Shown here in pieces: positions 1 through 11,619 of a stretch of DNA of 64,000 nt; positions within the stretch are counted from its first letter, which is position 1, and every line of letters begins with the position of its first letter. The position numbers and the translations under genes are program-made. Location of the stretch: positions 30,758,389 through 30,822,388 of the forward strand of contig NC_019862.2 of NCBI RefSeq assembly GCF_002234675.1. Reading direction: 5' to 3'. Below the pieces are notes generated by a model. That model did not search any database, was not told the origin of the DNA, and saw nothing but the letters and a program-made list of their open reading frames with translations. Source of the DNA: Oryzias latipes. Its lineage: Eukaryota > Chordata > Actinopteri > Beloniformes > Adrianichthyidae.

Positions 1-53
1 ATGCGAGTACTAATGCCTTTCTAACCGCATGTGATTGCTGCTGCATGTGATAC

Positions 54-282
54 TTAACCCTTGTGCTATCCTAGGCACTTTAACGTTGGGAGTTGGGTCA
101 TCTAGACCCACTAGACAGTGCTCTGAACCTTTTTTCTTCAATGATTTGTGATCTTCACTGGTGTCCATGGATTACATGCAATCCTCCCCACCTTTATCCA
201 CCTTTGTCATGGTAGGGAGAACACGCCAATGTAAGGGGGGGGGGGGGGTCATCTGGGCCCCATAGGATAGCACAAGGGTTAA
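54..282. mobile_element. piggyBac-like MITE, copy 1
   Basis: A short non-autonomous DNA element. It is bounded by TTAA on both sides (54-57 and 279-282), and its inverted termini read CCCTTGTGCTATCCTA on the left and the exact complement on the right. TTAA target duplication with CCC-starting termini is the hallmark of piggyBac-type transposition. The interior holds a G-run near 236-248 and no coding capacity. Related copies lie at 14183-15035, 39570-39770, 40125-40259 and 62137-62355. Confidence 0.75.
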
Positions 283-884
283 GTGCCCTGTAGGACACCG
301 TAGGATGTCCCCACATACTCGGATTGTCTAATTTCCTCATTTCTATCAGTCAGGCAGCACACAAGAAACGTTCACTCATCACATGACCAGCACTAACGAG
401 CTCCACACGACACGCCTGCGCCTCACCTACCTCCCCCTTATTTACCCATCTTTCACCTGCACACAATCCGTATCGACGCGTAAGGGCAGTTATTACTAGA
501 GCTAAAGCTCTGGATTACCTGGGCGGTGATACACCTGAAATGTTCGCACTTTTACCTGCAAGTGAATCCTGATGTAGTCTGGCAACAAGGTGGCACAAAC
601 TGCAGACCACAGAAAAGGGTTACTGTGATGAAGGGGTCAGAACAGGACAGTCATAGAATTGTCAGGACTAATCTTCTCTCTATTATTTTACCCCCAAATG
701 AAAGCAATTAACGTTTCCCAGGAGTTTGCTCAGCTCATTGTGAGAGCAAACCAAATGCAAGTGTTTGTGGTTGCTAGGTTGATGCTCACACAGTTCTGAG
801 GATTCTGTTGAAATGAGCAGGGAAGGTAAATTAATGTTACCCCTTTCATGTGGTTTTGTTTACACTCATTCAATGCGCTCTCAG
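283..884. other. intergenic, nothing recognised
   Basis: No exon, RNA gene or repeat I recognise. Short open frames here have no family resemblance and no splice support. Confidence 0.5.
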
Positions 885-944
885 AAGAAAAAAACAAAGA
901 CTGAGGCGGACAAAGAACGCCTGGAAGAATCCAAATACTGCTGA
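885..944 (+). CDS. possible terminal exon of an unidentified upstream gene
   Basis: After a plausible acceptor (pyrimidine-containing tract ending CTCTCAG at 884) there is an open frame of 19 codons ending in TGA at 942-944. It reads as a lysine-rich, charged tail, KKKTKTEADKERLEESKYC. The composition looks like a real cytoplasmic C-terminus rather than random intergenic DNA. No upstream exon can be found in the first 880 bases, so the gene would begin outside the window. I do not recognise the family. It could equally be chance; only the acceptor and the composition support it. Confidence 0.25.
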   Translation, partial: KKKTKTEADKERLEESKYC

Positions 945-2570
945 CTCTTGTGCACTTTTGCCTGGAAACAAAAGCATGGGAGGGATAATGATCCTTTGGA
1001 GATCACATATGTGCCTGTACCACCACCCTGCCTCACTCACTCACTTATGCCAGTTCTGCACTGAGACCCTCACCTTCAAAATTGACCAGAGTTCAGGTGA
1101 CGATCTAAATTACCAAGCCCTGGAGGCAACCTGACAGCGTGACGAGCTCCACTTGAGTCTTCGCGAGCAAATTCACGTGACAGCATCCTAAGAAACTGCA
1201 TTTTTACCTCAAAACGTCATGTGCAAACCTTTTTTTATTTTTGGGAATACATGATAGTTTTGATCAAAAACTGATTTTTATCTGAACAAATTGCTAACTT
1301 GACCATGTGCCAGGTATGTACCACTGAGATGTGACTTCGGAAGCGGCCCCCTCTGTTGTTTTCCATGCACTCTTGCATTTGGTCAAAACAAACACGGAGT
1401 AAGTAAGTGTTGTTGAGACTGCCGCTGCAGCAGCACTGGAGTTTATGCAACTGAGCCCGTAGACCACCATGCAGCAACTGGTAGCTTATAAAAGGGATTG
1501 CACAATCGCTCGGCATCCAGATGTCCTGAACACTTTTAAGGTGAAACATCATGGAAAACAAAAGGCACCACCAGATCCAAGACTTCCAGGTTCTCCTAAA
1601 CCCTTTTTTTATTGACTTCTGGCTGCTTTTAAGTAAAATGATTGCAGTTGGAGGAGTATTTAGACCGCACACTGACAGAATTAGTAACAAAACAAAGGTT
1701 TTTTTTTGTAGAAGTTCTCAGATGGTTCTGGTTGGACACGCTGACATGAGTAAAGGTTCACGAAAACATCTTTTCTAAAACTTTAGTTTGTCATTAGGGG
1801 TTTGTGCATTGCTGTAGTAAAGAAGAAAATATTCCACTCTTTACCTAAAGTTTTTGAGTCAAAGTCAAAGCAATTGAGCCTTCGAATGACTTTTCCCAAA
1901 TGAATTCATCTTAGTGTTTTTTTTAATCAAAACCAGCTCTAGAAATAAATCATCATTCTGTAAAAAGGTGGTTGTCAGTATTTGGTTTCATTGAAAGACG
2001 GATCACAATCTTTTCACTCCATCAGTGTCAAACGGGAACAGAGAGGGCCCAAAGTGGCCCTTTAATATCCCTTTTTTGGCCTTTTCTCTGCGCAATCTCA
2101 GGCTTTCCGAGAAGGCTTTAAAATGTGTTTGTTCAGAGGAAGAAGACTTTGAAAAAAAAACCTGTTTCAACCCCCGTAAAGAACATGTAATCCTGTGGGT
2201 GAAAGGGAGTCTCAACTGGATGAAAAACGGAAAACAGGTCTGAGTTCAAACTGTGAGCAGATGTAGTCTTGAATTTATTAAAAAACAAACACTTGTGAAT
2301 GTGTGTTCAATTAGACAGGAATTATTAGGAGTCTCATTAATTTTCCGATCTGCATCATGATTCCCTCATAAAAGGGTGTTTCATCAGAAAATGGCAGATG
2401 TGGTCCGTCAAATCAGAGTTCCAAACATCCAAGAAAAAGTGAAGTGGACTTTTAAGATCTGTAATAAAATGAATGTCGGGGTTCAAACCTGTTCAATTTT
2501 GGGAGTGATGTTGGCAATAATGGAGAGCAAGACAAGAAAAAGACAACCATCTAAACCTCTGACTTTTGGA
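945..2570. other. intergenic, nothing recognised
   Basis: Unique-looking AT-rich DNA. Open frames of up to about 150 codons on the minus strand (1235-1690) have no recognisable motif and no splice context. Confidence 0.5.
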
Positions 2571-2574
2571 TTGT

Positions 2575-3010
2575 ACCCATGGACTGTAAATGGTAACTGG
2601 AATGAGTGACTCCTCCCCCCTGGCGTTCCAAACAGGAAGTACCTGCTGGCTCCAAGAAGCCAAAATTCCATAAACCTTTATAAAGAAATAAACAGCTAGC
2701 TCTGCTTCCTTTTATTAAACATGTTCTTGATAATCCTCTTTTTTCAATATATATTTGTGATGAAAGTTATTCTCGTTATAAATATACTGAGCTTGTTTTT
2801 AGGTGGTACGGGTGTGGACGTACAACCAGCTCACTCCTGATTGGTGAGAGAGATTACCATAGAAACGTTGACTCAGACCAATCACTGCCTACTGACGATT
2901 TCTGGTTCCGACATGGCAACATTGGTATAGTGGAAAAAATGGCAACTGAATTGACTTTGGTTGGAGCCAGAAGTGAACCATTTTCTATGGGTTATGTCTC
3001 ACTCACTCAG
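2575..3010 (+). repeat. dispersed repeat family A, copy 1
   Basis: This segment shares an ordered series of phrases with 3017-3530, 57965-58460 and, inverted, 22440-22850. The phrases are AACAGGAAGTACCTGCTGGC, a stretch around 2850 with CCATAGAAACGTTGACTCAG, then CAATCACTGCCTACTGACGA. No coding capacity and no clear terminal repeats were seen, so the class is unknown. Confidence 0.6.
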
Positions 3011-3016
3011 TCCAGT

Positions 3017-3530
3017 CCCATGGACTGTATATGAGAACTGGAGTGAGTGACCCCTCCCCCCTTGTGTTCTAACAGGAAGTACTTACAGGTTCCAAGAAAC
3101 CAAAATCCTACAGACTTCAATTGAGAGAAAAAATCATTCTTTCTCTTTTTAAACTTTCTCAAATCTTTTTTTTTCATGATATTTTTTTTTAGTGCAAATT
3201 AATTTACTTATAAACTGACCAATCAGATGCCTCAACTAAAGAATGTGTTTTCATGTCGAACGTTTGTTTGATTGACAGATTTCAGTGGTAAGATTTTTGG
3301 ACTTCCAACAAGCCTCACTCCCAAATGGTGAGAGTGGTTGCCATAGAAACGTGGACTCAGACCCATTCGGACCAATCACTGCTTACCGACGATTGCCTGT
3401 GCCATCACAGCGGCATCCATATCGTGAAAAAAGAGGGTGACTGAATTGACTTTAATTGGTTGGAGCCGGAAATAAACCATTTTCTATGTGTGTCGTCTCA
3501 CTCCAGGTCTCTCATACAGTCAATGGTAGT
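3017..3530 (+). repeat. dispersed repeat family A, copy 2 (tandem to copy 1)
   Basis: A second, more diverged copy in the same orientation, following copy 1 almost directly. It repeats the GGACTGTATATGAGAACTGG-type start, the AACAGGAAGTAC phrase and the CCATAGAAACGTGGACTCAG phrase in the same order. The pair may be a tandem duplication or two insertions. Confidence 0.55.
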
Positions 3531-3995
3531 ACCTGTACCACCCCTACACCACAGATTTTCAAGAGGACCTGCTGCAGACAACAATGGCGCCCAGAGATCA
3601 TTAGCCGGAACCTACAAGTCCAGAACTAGAAGTTTTACAAATCTGAACATTTTTCTTAATATCCTTTTTGAAAGAAATAAAGCGATCGTCGTTTTTTTGT
3701 TTCACCATAAGCTCATCTCGCACACAGATGTTTTTTTTTTCCACTTTAAAAAGTCAGAATAAAAGGTACAATTCTGAAACGTAGTGGTATTTCCGCTTCC
3801 GGCTAATGATGTCGGGGCGCCATCTGGTCTCTCCCAGGTCCCCCTCCAAATTTTTACGCTTTTTCCCAAGCAGCTGACCTGCAGCTGCATTCATCTTTTT
3901 TTTTCTCTCCTCAAAATACGCAGAGCTCATCATGTTTACGCCCTTTCTGTGAGCCGAGACCCTCGCCTCCAGGAGGACCAGTGTTCCTTTGTTTG

Positions 3996-4748
3996 TGTCA
4001 TGGTTTGGGTTTTTTGCCTCAGTTGTTTAATCCATTTTTTTTCTGTCATGTTTGAGTTCTGTTTCCTGTTTTATTTTGAAATGTTTCCTGCATGTCATGG
4101 TTTTGAGTAGGGCTGCAAGATGTGAGGAAAACTCGCAATATGCGATATTAGTGATCGATATTGCGACGACGGTATAACTTGCGATAAATTTACAAATACA
4201 AAAACTACAAAAACATTTCCTTTTCACTGCAAAAGCTGAATTTAAATAAGAGTCAAAATACCTTAAATTATTCTCCAAATGACCCTCGTCTAATTAAGAG
4301 GGCAACATCTAACGTGAGGGCTCCATCTGATTGGTCAAATGCATAAAGGGATTTATTCCATTCATGAAATAGTTCAAGCTGCCATATGATTGTTTTAGCA
4401 CATTTAAGGTTTACCATTTATTGTGATTTTTACTGACTATGGACATTGCAATAAGGATACATTTACGATTCATTGTGCAGGCCTAGTTTTGAGTTTTACT
4501 TCCCTGGTCCCAATCTCTCCTGCTGGTTTCCACCTGTGTCTTGTCAGTTCTGTTTGTATTTAAGTCTTGTCTCTGCCTTTCTCTTGTGCTGGTCCACACC
4601 GTCATTTCCTGTTTACCACAGTGAGTTTCGTTTTGTGTTCCCTGCTTGGCAGCGCTTTCTGGTTGATATTAAAACCCTCGCCTTGGAACCACCTGCCTCC
4701 CGTCTCTGCATTTTGGGTCCTTCATGCTCATCAGTTTGATCCAAATGC
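3996..4748 (+). mobile_element. possible solo LTR, split by a MITE
   Basis: A segment beginning TGTCATGGTTTGGG has LTR-like order: a TATTTAAG box near 4557, an ATTAAAACCC cleavage-type signal near 4668, and an end near CCAAATGCA. Once the MITE at 4108-4485 is removed the two halves join cleanly. There is no internal retroviral or Gypsy-type coding sequence beside it, so at most this is a solo LTR. A target duplication could not be established and the boundaries are approximate. Confidence 0.35.
4108..4485 (+). mobile_element. hAT-type MITE, copy 1, with 8-bp target duplication
   Basis: A 378-base element starting TAGGGCTGCAAGATG and ending TTGTGCAGGCCTA, so the termini are imperfect inverted repeats. 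It is flanked by an exact 8-base direct repeat GTTTTGAG at 4100-4107 and 4486-4493; an 8-base duplication is diagnostic of hAT transposition. An inverted copy lies at 43755-44156. No transposase coding is left. Confidence 0.75.
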
Positions 4749-5265
4749 AACCTGCCAGTGTCCGAAATTCAGTTTCCCTTTGAGAGCGGCATGTGTGAAA
4801 GCGAACCTGATGCCAAACTAAGGTGTGGATTATGGATTTGAAACGGATCCGGTCCGAGGGTGAAAGAACCCGCCTGAATCTTCAGAGTTTTGAAAATACG
4901 AATGTCCCGCCAGAAACCATCTGATGGAGTTTAAACGACAGGCGGGAAAAGGTTTTTAATCACCCTGCATTTGGACCGAGACCCCCAAAAAATATGCTTT
5001 TCTTTTAAGTCTGACATGAACCCTGAGCCAAGAAAAACTGGCTTAGTGTGCCGCAGAACAATTACCTTAAGAGGCTAGTTTTGTGGTGCTGACAGATGGA
5101 TGATGCAGGCGATAAACGGGTGACTTGACTGCCAAAAAAGATAGTGAGAAAGAGTATCAGACCAAACCTACATCTGCTTTTTTTCACCTGAATCAACAAA
5201 ACTTTTGTCTTGGAAAGAAAGAAAGAAAAAAACATCCAAGTTGCAGCTCTTGTTTACATGTCGTC

Positions 5266-5271
5266 TTTATT
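5266..5271 (-). terminator. polyadenylation signal for the chemokine gene
   Basis: AATAAA on the minus strand, about 470 bases past the chemokine stop codon. It is the most plausible signal for that 3' UTR; use is inferred. Confidence 0.4.
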
Positions 5272-5740
5272 TTATGTAGAAAAAATAAAAAGCAAAGGTA
5301 AGAGTGCTGATACAAAAATAGGAAAGTCTGTAAAAACTCAGCTTTTCACAAAAGTCTCCCAGGTTTATTCACATTTGGAAGCTGCCAAAGACTAGCTCAT
5401 TCTAGCAGCTTGTGTACATCTTCAGGGAGTAGACAACGGCTCGCAGAAACGTATCTACTGGCTATATGATGAGGGTGTTTCAGGATACAGTTTTGTCTGT
5501 GTTACAAAGAGCCGTGGACAGGATTCACATTCTCTTTCGGCATAAAGAAATCGGCGATAAACACAACCCATGAGGATCTGCTTGCAGATGAGACTTGACG
5601 CCTGGCAGGGAGGTGGAACAGCCGCTCCGCCCTCTTTTTTCGGCCAACTGTGAAGACATGATGAGGGACTGTTGAGATGCTCCCCGCGGACCTGAATGTC
5701 TGCTGTTGAGCGAGCGTGTCGCTCCGATTCTCATCTGACC

Positions 5741-7147
5741 TCAGTTTCTCATGAGCAAATCCATCATCTTCTCCTGGACCCACGGGTCCTCTGGATTGGC
5801 GCAGACGGTCCGCTGCTTTGCAAGTCCACGCCTCTTTTTCATCAGAAACCTGCACGCCAGAGGCAGAATTGATTGAGACAATCGGTTCCCATCTAACATC
5901 TGATATGAGCTTGGGTCATTTCGACCCTGCAGAAGGAAAGCGGCTCCCATCAGAAGAAAGAACGTTGGATTTTACTCACACAACAGCTCTGATGTTGCAA
6001 TCTCCATCTGTTTCCTGAATCCTGTAGCTCACAATGTTGTTCCTCTTTCTTGGACCGAGTTCTCTCACGTAGCCAAGGCAGCAGTTATCATAGGATCCTG
6101 CAAGACAAAAAAAGACTGAAAATATGTAGGTGTTCGCCTCACCTTTGAGATGCTGACAGTTTCTAAAGACCTCCATCAGCAAAAATTAGAACATTTTTGT
6201 CTGCAGGTCTCACTCTCTCTGAAGATTAATAACTAATAAGATGCAAGCGTCACTCCTAAAAGAAGCTTTTTGATATTTTAACCCCGGAGAACCCACAGGG
6301 GGAAATTTGACCCTCCTTTAAAGTAAAAAAAAATTCTATTTTTATGTTGCTGCTTTTTTTTTTTTTTTTTTTTGGCTTGAGCTTCAGAAAATGATTAAAC
6401 AAGAACCAAATTTGTTTAAATGAACTTTAAAAGCCCTGAAGAAAATTGTTGTTGAAAATAAAATGTTAGATGGCTCCAAGTTTAAAAAGTTTCTAAAAAT
6501 TCGACTCTAACATTAACCCATTGATGCCGGAATTTTTATTTTTAAACAATATTTTTGTTTTCCAGTAGATATTAAATGACAGCATTTTTTGTTGCTGGAG
6601 TGATGTGATGAATATTTGCAACAATAGGCCTCAAGTGGTAAAAAAAGAAAAAAGAAAAAGATTTGTCGTTCAAAGTGAATTCACAGACTTTTGATCAACC
6701 TAAAAAACAAATTGTTTTAAAGTAAAGCCTTTTACTCCACCAGGAAACTGAAAAAGGATCCAAGAAATCAGGTCAAGTTTTAAAAGTTTTCACCAAGTGA
6801 AGCTTCTGAAACGGTTTGAAGCGTTTGATCGTTTTCTGTGCCACTTCTTGAATTGATATTAATCTTAAGGGAATCTGTCACAACAAGTCCCACAGATTCA
6901 GGTTTGGAAACGAAACGCTTTTGAAGAAATGAGGTTTATGAAAACAGCTCAGACCACAAAACACGAGTTTTTACATGTTCGGAAAAAGAGAAACTTCCCT
7001 TTAGAAAGTGTTGATGTACGTGTTACAACAATCAAATTCAGAAATAACATTTGAGAAAAAAGATGTAAATGTCCTTTACTGACCTTGTGCCAAACTCAGA
7101 TACATGCAGGTGAAGAACAGAAGCAAGACGAGGGTGTGAAACTTCAT
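5741..7147 (-). CDS. CC chemokine, CCL19/21/25 type
   Basis: A small secreted chemoattractant for chemokine-receptor-bearing leukocytes. Three exons on the minus strand join in phase: 7147-7084, 6097-5980 and 5849-5741, giving 96 residues with GT-AG introns (1 and 2 nt overhangs agree). Residues 1-21 are a signal peptide ([21 protein letters not shown] without its last residue). The mature protein opens [10 protein letters not shown], with the adjacent Cys27-Cys28 pair, then Cys55 and Cys77, which is the four-cysteine CC pattern. The stretch [14 protein letters not shown] and the segment [10 protein letters not shown] before the C-terminal helix resemble CCL25 and CCL21 most; I cannot choose between CCL25, CCL21 and CCL19 without a tree, so no symbol is given. 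Length and three-exon structure are normal for the family. The gene looks intact. The receptor (CCR7 or CCR9 class) is inferred from family only. Confidence 0.88.
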
Positions 7148-8535
7148 GGCTGCTGCTGCTGCTGCTGATGATGATGGTCACACTGCACAGACAGGGATGA
7201 AGAAATCCAATGAGTTGTTAACACAGAATGGGAGACAAAGCATAGCATCCCCCCTTAAAGGGAATGCTGGGAACTGGTCCCCCCCATGCACTCTTGTGCA
7301 ATCAGAGGCTTCAGACCCCTGATTTGCTGAGTCTGCTCCCCAGCTGTTTCTCCTCCAGTCCTCTGAAGGGCTGTTTTCCTTCCTCCTCCATGAATTTGTA
7401 CCTCTGACACGGTCTTGAACTGTTGCTGAGACCACGAGTCTGCAGGAAAAGAGGAGAGACGGTGCAGAGAGTCGTACCTGCTCACATCCAGACTTTCACC
7501 ACGCGTCTCTGAAGGAAAAGCCTGCTGTTCTGTTCTGCCTGCAGGGGCTCCTGTGGTTTTATGGTGCCCTCCCCATGCCTCCTATCCCCCCCCCGCCCAT
7601 ACCCTGCACAGGCTTTCCCACACCTCCTCCTCCAGCGTCAAAACTGTTGCACTTCTTCAGAAATGCAACTCGATCACTGCGTCCCAGGAGGCCACTGTGC
7701 TCATTTTTTGGCTAGAAGGGGGGCAAAAAAAAAATCAATGGGGGGGTAAAAGCACCCCCCCTCCCCCCACACACGTCAACACCCCTATGTGCATCTTATA
7801 TAACTGATATATCAGTTTCACTCCTCCAACACAGAAACGTTGAAGGCACACATGCAGTTTTTGGTTTGAACTTCAGGACAGACTCTGCCAACTGAGGCAA
7901 AAAACACGTTTAGAAAGGCGGCATTGGCCAACACAGTGAGGCCTCTGCCAGGTCGTTTATGGGCTGTTAGTGATGAAAAATAAGCAGTTAAAGTGTTTAT
8001 GAGCACCAAGAGAACTGCATGCTCATCATTTCCTCTGAAAAAAACCCTGAACTGACCTGGACTGGAGCTCAAATCTAACCAAGACTTTTGTTTGATCCCG
8101 AAGAAAACTGAAGACGGTAACAGTTATGCTTTGAGTAAAACACGTTTTTAAAATGAATCGTCCAGTTTTATCTTTAGCTCTAACGTTGCTGCAACAGTGA
8201 AGAAAATACATATAGAAATAAACACGGAACTCCATCTTATTATTTTCAGATAACTTTATTATTTTAGTAGAGAGGAGTTATTTTCTTGATAAAATGAGAA
8301 ACATATAGGTTTATTTTTGTACTCTCTTTTTTTTTAACCAGTCCAGATCTATGCATGAAGTTCGACAAATCTTGATACCAAATAGTTTTTGTTTTTTATG
8401 GCTAAATCTCAGCTATAGAGTTGCTAATTAATTATCAAAGCTTCAACAACTAAACTGAATTATTCCAGCTGCAGAAATGTTCATCTTCTGCCTGCACTAA
8501 AAATGTCCGGTCTTTTTCCCGAGTTGGACACAAAT
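7148..8535. other. region upstream of the chemokine; no gene
   Basis: Holds the chemokine promoter side. A CAG/CTG trinucleotide stretch lies next to the start codon (7149-7171). There are G and C runs at 7738-7770. No TATA box stands out and no exon is supported. Confidence 0.45.
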
Positions 8536-8539
8536 ATTG

Positions 8540-8990
8540 ACAGTTGCAGTCCCACTCCAGTCATCTTTGGATTGTTTTCAGTGGTCTTTTAATTATGATT
8601 TTGCCCTTTTTAGCCAAAACAAGTAATTAAAAAAAACAAACAGTCATTTTCTATAACATACTTTCTGCAGAGCGCCAGAATTTCATCACACATTTCCCCC
8701 TGAATTGTGGGCGGGGCCTGTTGGCGCATAAGTCAGCCCGCATCCATTTCCCATCATCCCTTTGTTCACACTCTCTCCAGCTAGTTTGCAGCCCCTAAAA
8801 ACCCCAACCTAACATTACGGTGCAACAAAAATGGCGAGGGATAATGGAGCACTCCGCTCCATTCTGATCATCCACTGTCAAACAGATCCATGAGCGTCTT
8901 TGTTTCCCTCGTCTGAGCTGGAATCTGGATCAGAACTGTACGGCTGGATGGATCTGATGTTGATCACCATTTTGTTGCAGCTTTAACGTT
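8540..8990 (+). repeat. dispersed repeat family B, copy 1
   Basis: Shares an ordered set of phrases with 16535-17230, 19930-20440 and 42210-42770: TTTAATTATGATT, TTTCTGCAGAGCG, a TTCATCACA box, CCCCAACCTAACATTA and AAAATGGCGAG. This copy is cut before the coding-like part seen in the 16.9 kb copy. Confidence 0.65.
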
Positions 8991-8999
8991 AAGTTTGGG

Positions 9000-11285
9000 G
9001 GTGTGAGGGGGTGCAGGGTTGCTCAACGCCAACAGTCAGAGGTGGATTTATAATGAACTAATGCTGCTCTGTTTAAACAATTATTGCATTCTAATCTGAA
9101 TTTAACCGCTTCATGCCTGTCTTCGTTTCCAATTATATAAAAAATGTTGTTCTTTCTGTTCATAGCAATGCTAAAGGAAATGGATTCAATGGTTTGCTGT
9201 GAATTGGTGACTTATGCTGTGAAAGAGTTAAAGAAATGACAAGAAAACAAAAGTTAAAATGATGCGTCTATCTGTTTTTATTCAGCTAAATCATGAAGTC
9301 ATCATGAAAGTCTGGCAGCAAACAGCAGCTCCTCTAAAGGAGGAGCGGTGCACAACAAGAGGATGAAAGCAAACCACAAACAAGAGAGGAATGGAAAAGA
9401 CGTGTCTCGCCAATCTGAAACCACTGACGAAAAAGACAAATTAAAAATTCCATTTTCTTGGTTCTGAGTTCAATTATGTTCTTACTGCATAAACGAAAGC
9501 CTGATGTCTCTCTGAAAATGTTTAAATTCGATATTTCTGACTTCAACTCACTCTAGCTTTGAGTTTGTTGTTTACTCCTGAAGTCTTGCAGCATCAGGAG
9601 TGGCATTTCTGGTTTTAACATCAATGTGAGGAAAAACATGAAATAGAAAATGATATTAAATATCACTGAATGTTTCTTTTTAAACATAACCAGTTTTGTG
9701 TGAGATAAAAAAAATGATAGCAGAAATCAGTCCTTGTTTTCCTTTTTTTTCCTAAGTTTAAGTCAAGAAATCCCTTTTTTCTTGCTTCGTTTCTCTCCGG
9801 TTTAAATCAGAAACAGCCTTTGGTGGATTTTTGGTTACGATTTCACACAAAGTCCCAGAGCAGACAAAGCTTTACGTTCCTGCGCTCGGGGCCAAAGTTG
9901 GCTCTTGAACAACCGATTATGAGAAACACAGCAAACGAATAAAAGCAAAAAGCCCGAAAAGCCTTTTAAAGTCTGCTACTAAACTGCTTTTCACATCTTC
10001 TTAATTGGATTTTGGTCGGGAATGTGAGCCTAATTTAGTTTATTGTCCTAAAAGGAGAAAATAAAACACCCCCAAGTTAGTAAAACAGTTCTGTAAAAAG
10101 TCCCAAAGGAACTAAACTTGCTGTGAACATCATCTTCACATCTGCTTTTCATAATGTTGACATACTTTTGAAAAACGAGCCAGAGGTTTTATAGTTTACT
10201 TTATCTTGTATTCATGAATTCTGCCTCGGCCTCTAAACACTGTTCACTGAGCCGCTTGTGGCTGAAACCCTCTGAGCCGGACTGTAAATCAGCCGTAACA
10301 CGCGTGTCAGACTCTTACTAAATGAAGAGCCGCTTTATATGCAAAAATGCGGACTTTTTTACAGCCTCGTATGGTGCAGCGCTATAGAATTGGATTAAAT
10401 TTGTTTTTATTTTTGCTGAACACCTCAAACTTTCACTAAGCTGCTGTAAAAGCGTCGCTTTTCTGCAGGACCTCTAACTCAAACTGCAGGGGTTTCCTGT
10501 CTTTGACACCATGAGCGGGGTCAAAACCAAAGGAGGTCAAGACTTTGTCAAATTCCTCCCCCTTTGACTGGAAAGAAACATTCAGAGCCAACTTTTGCTC
10601 TGGTGTTGAAACAGGAAAAGGGACTCTTGAATCGGAGCTAGTGAAACGTCTTTAGAGACAAACAGCTTTTGATAATTACCAAAGCATAAACCCACCAGAA
10701 CAGTATTCTTGACCTACAGTTAAACTGAGGTTCATTGAATGCCTCATGCTGTGCAACAAATGACTTACGTCTGATTTCTTCTGCAGCTATGACCTCAGGT
10801 TCAGGACAGGAACAGAAAGTTTCAGTTTAAGTCGTAACCCAACAACTCTGTGTTTTTTTCTGAAATGAAACGTTTCAGAGAAGACACTGACATGTCAGCG
10901 GAGGCTCGTCCAAAAGAGAGGAAAAACTGTAATGAACACAGATTTCTTTGGCGTCTGGCGAGATTCCCAGACAATGCAAAAATAAATCAGTGCTTTTTAC
11001 TTTTATGATGATATTTAAACGCAATACTGACCAGACAGCAGCAGTCAAAAACGCAGGAACAGAGAAATGCTTTATACCAAACTGATATTTTAAAATTACG
11101 GTCTAATATTTGTTTTCTCTGTGTGGACAGAGGCTTTGAGTGGAGCAGAGAAGACGTCACATCTGAATAGTTTAGGGTTTTCTTTTAACTTTTATTCTCC
11201 GTGTTTAAGATCAGAGCTTTAAGTTTCAAACAGAGAACAGTGGGGCTTCATTACTTTGTTTTTCAGGCTCTGAATAAACCTGCTT
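9000..11285. other. intergenic, nothing recognised
   Basis: Long AT-rich stretch without supported exons, RNA genes or structured repeats. Confidence 0.5.
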
Positions 11286-11289
11286 CAAA

Positions 11290-11560
11290 TCCTGGCTGAG
11301 AGCCTCTAGTGTGAAGTCTGCACGTTCTCCCCGAGCGTGCACGTGGCTTCCTCAGGTAATATGGCTTCCTCCCAGAGTCCTAAAACCTGTTTAGTGGATC
11401 AACTCTTCAGTGTTTCCTAGGTGTGTGCGCTTGTATGTACGTGCACATGTGTGCGTGCATGTGTGTGTGGCCTGGCGAGGTTCGAGCAAACTGTCTAGCG
11501 GTGAACTTGCCTTTGCCCTAAAGTCAGCTGACATAGGCTGCCTTTAGAAAGACACATCAC
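11290..11560 (+). repeat. remnant of a tRNA-related SINE-type repeat
   Basis: Contains the phrases GCACGTTCTCCCCGAGCGTG and GGCTTCCTCCCAGAGTCC followed by a TG-rich stretch. These match the order seen in the better copy at 62402-62795 (TTCTCCCTGTGCATGCGTGG, then CTTCCTCCCAC). It is strongly diverged and its 5' tRNA-like part is missing. Confidence 0.4.
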
Positions 11561-11619
11561 AGCCATTTACAGGATCTTGTCAAATGGCCGTCGCTCGACT
11601 TTAATAGTCGGTTGAATTG

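Noticed and set aside
1235-1690. 151-codon minus-strand frame
   Set aside because: Random-looking composition, no motif, no splice context.
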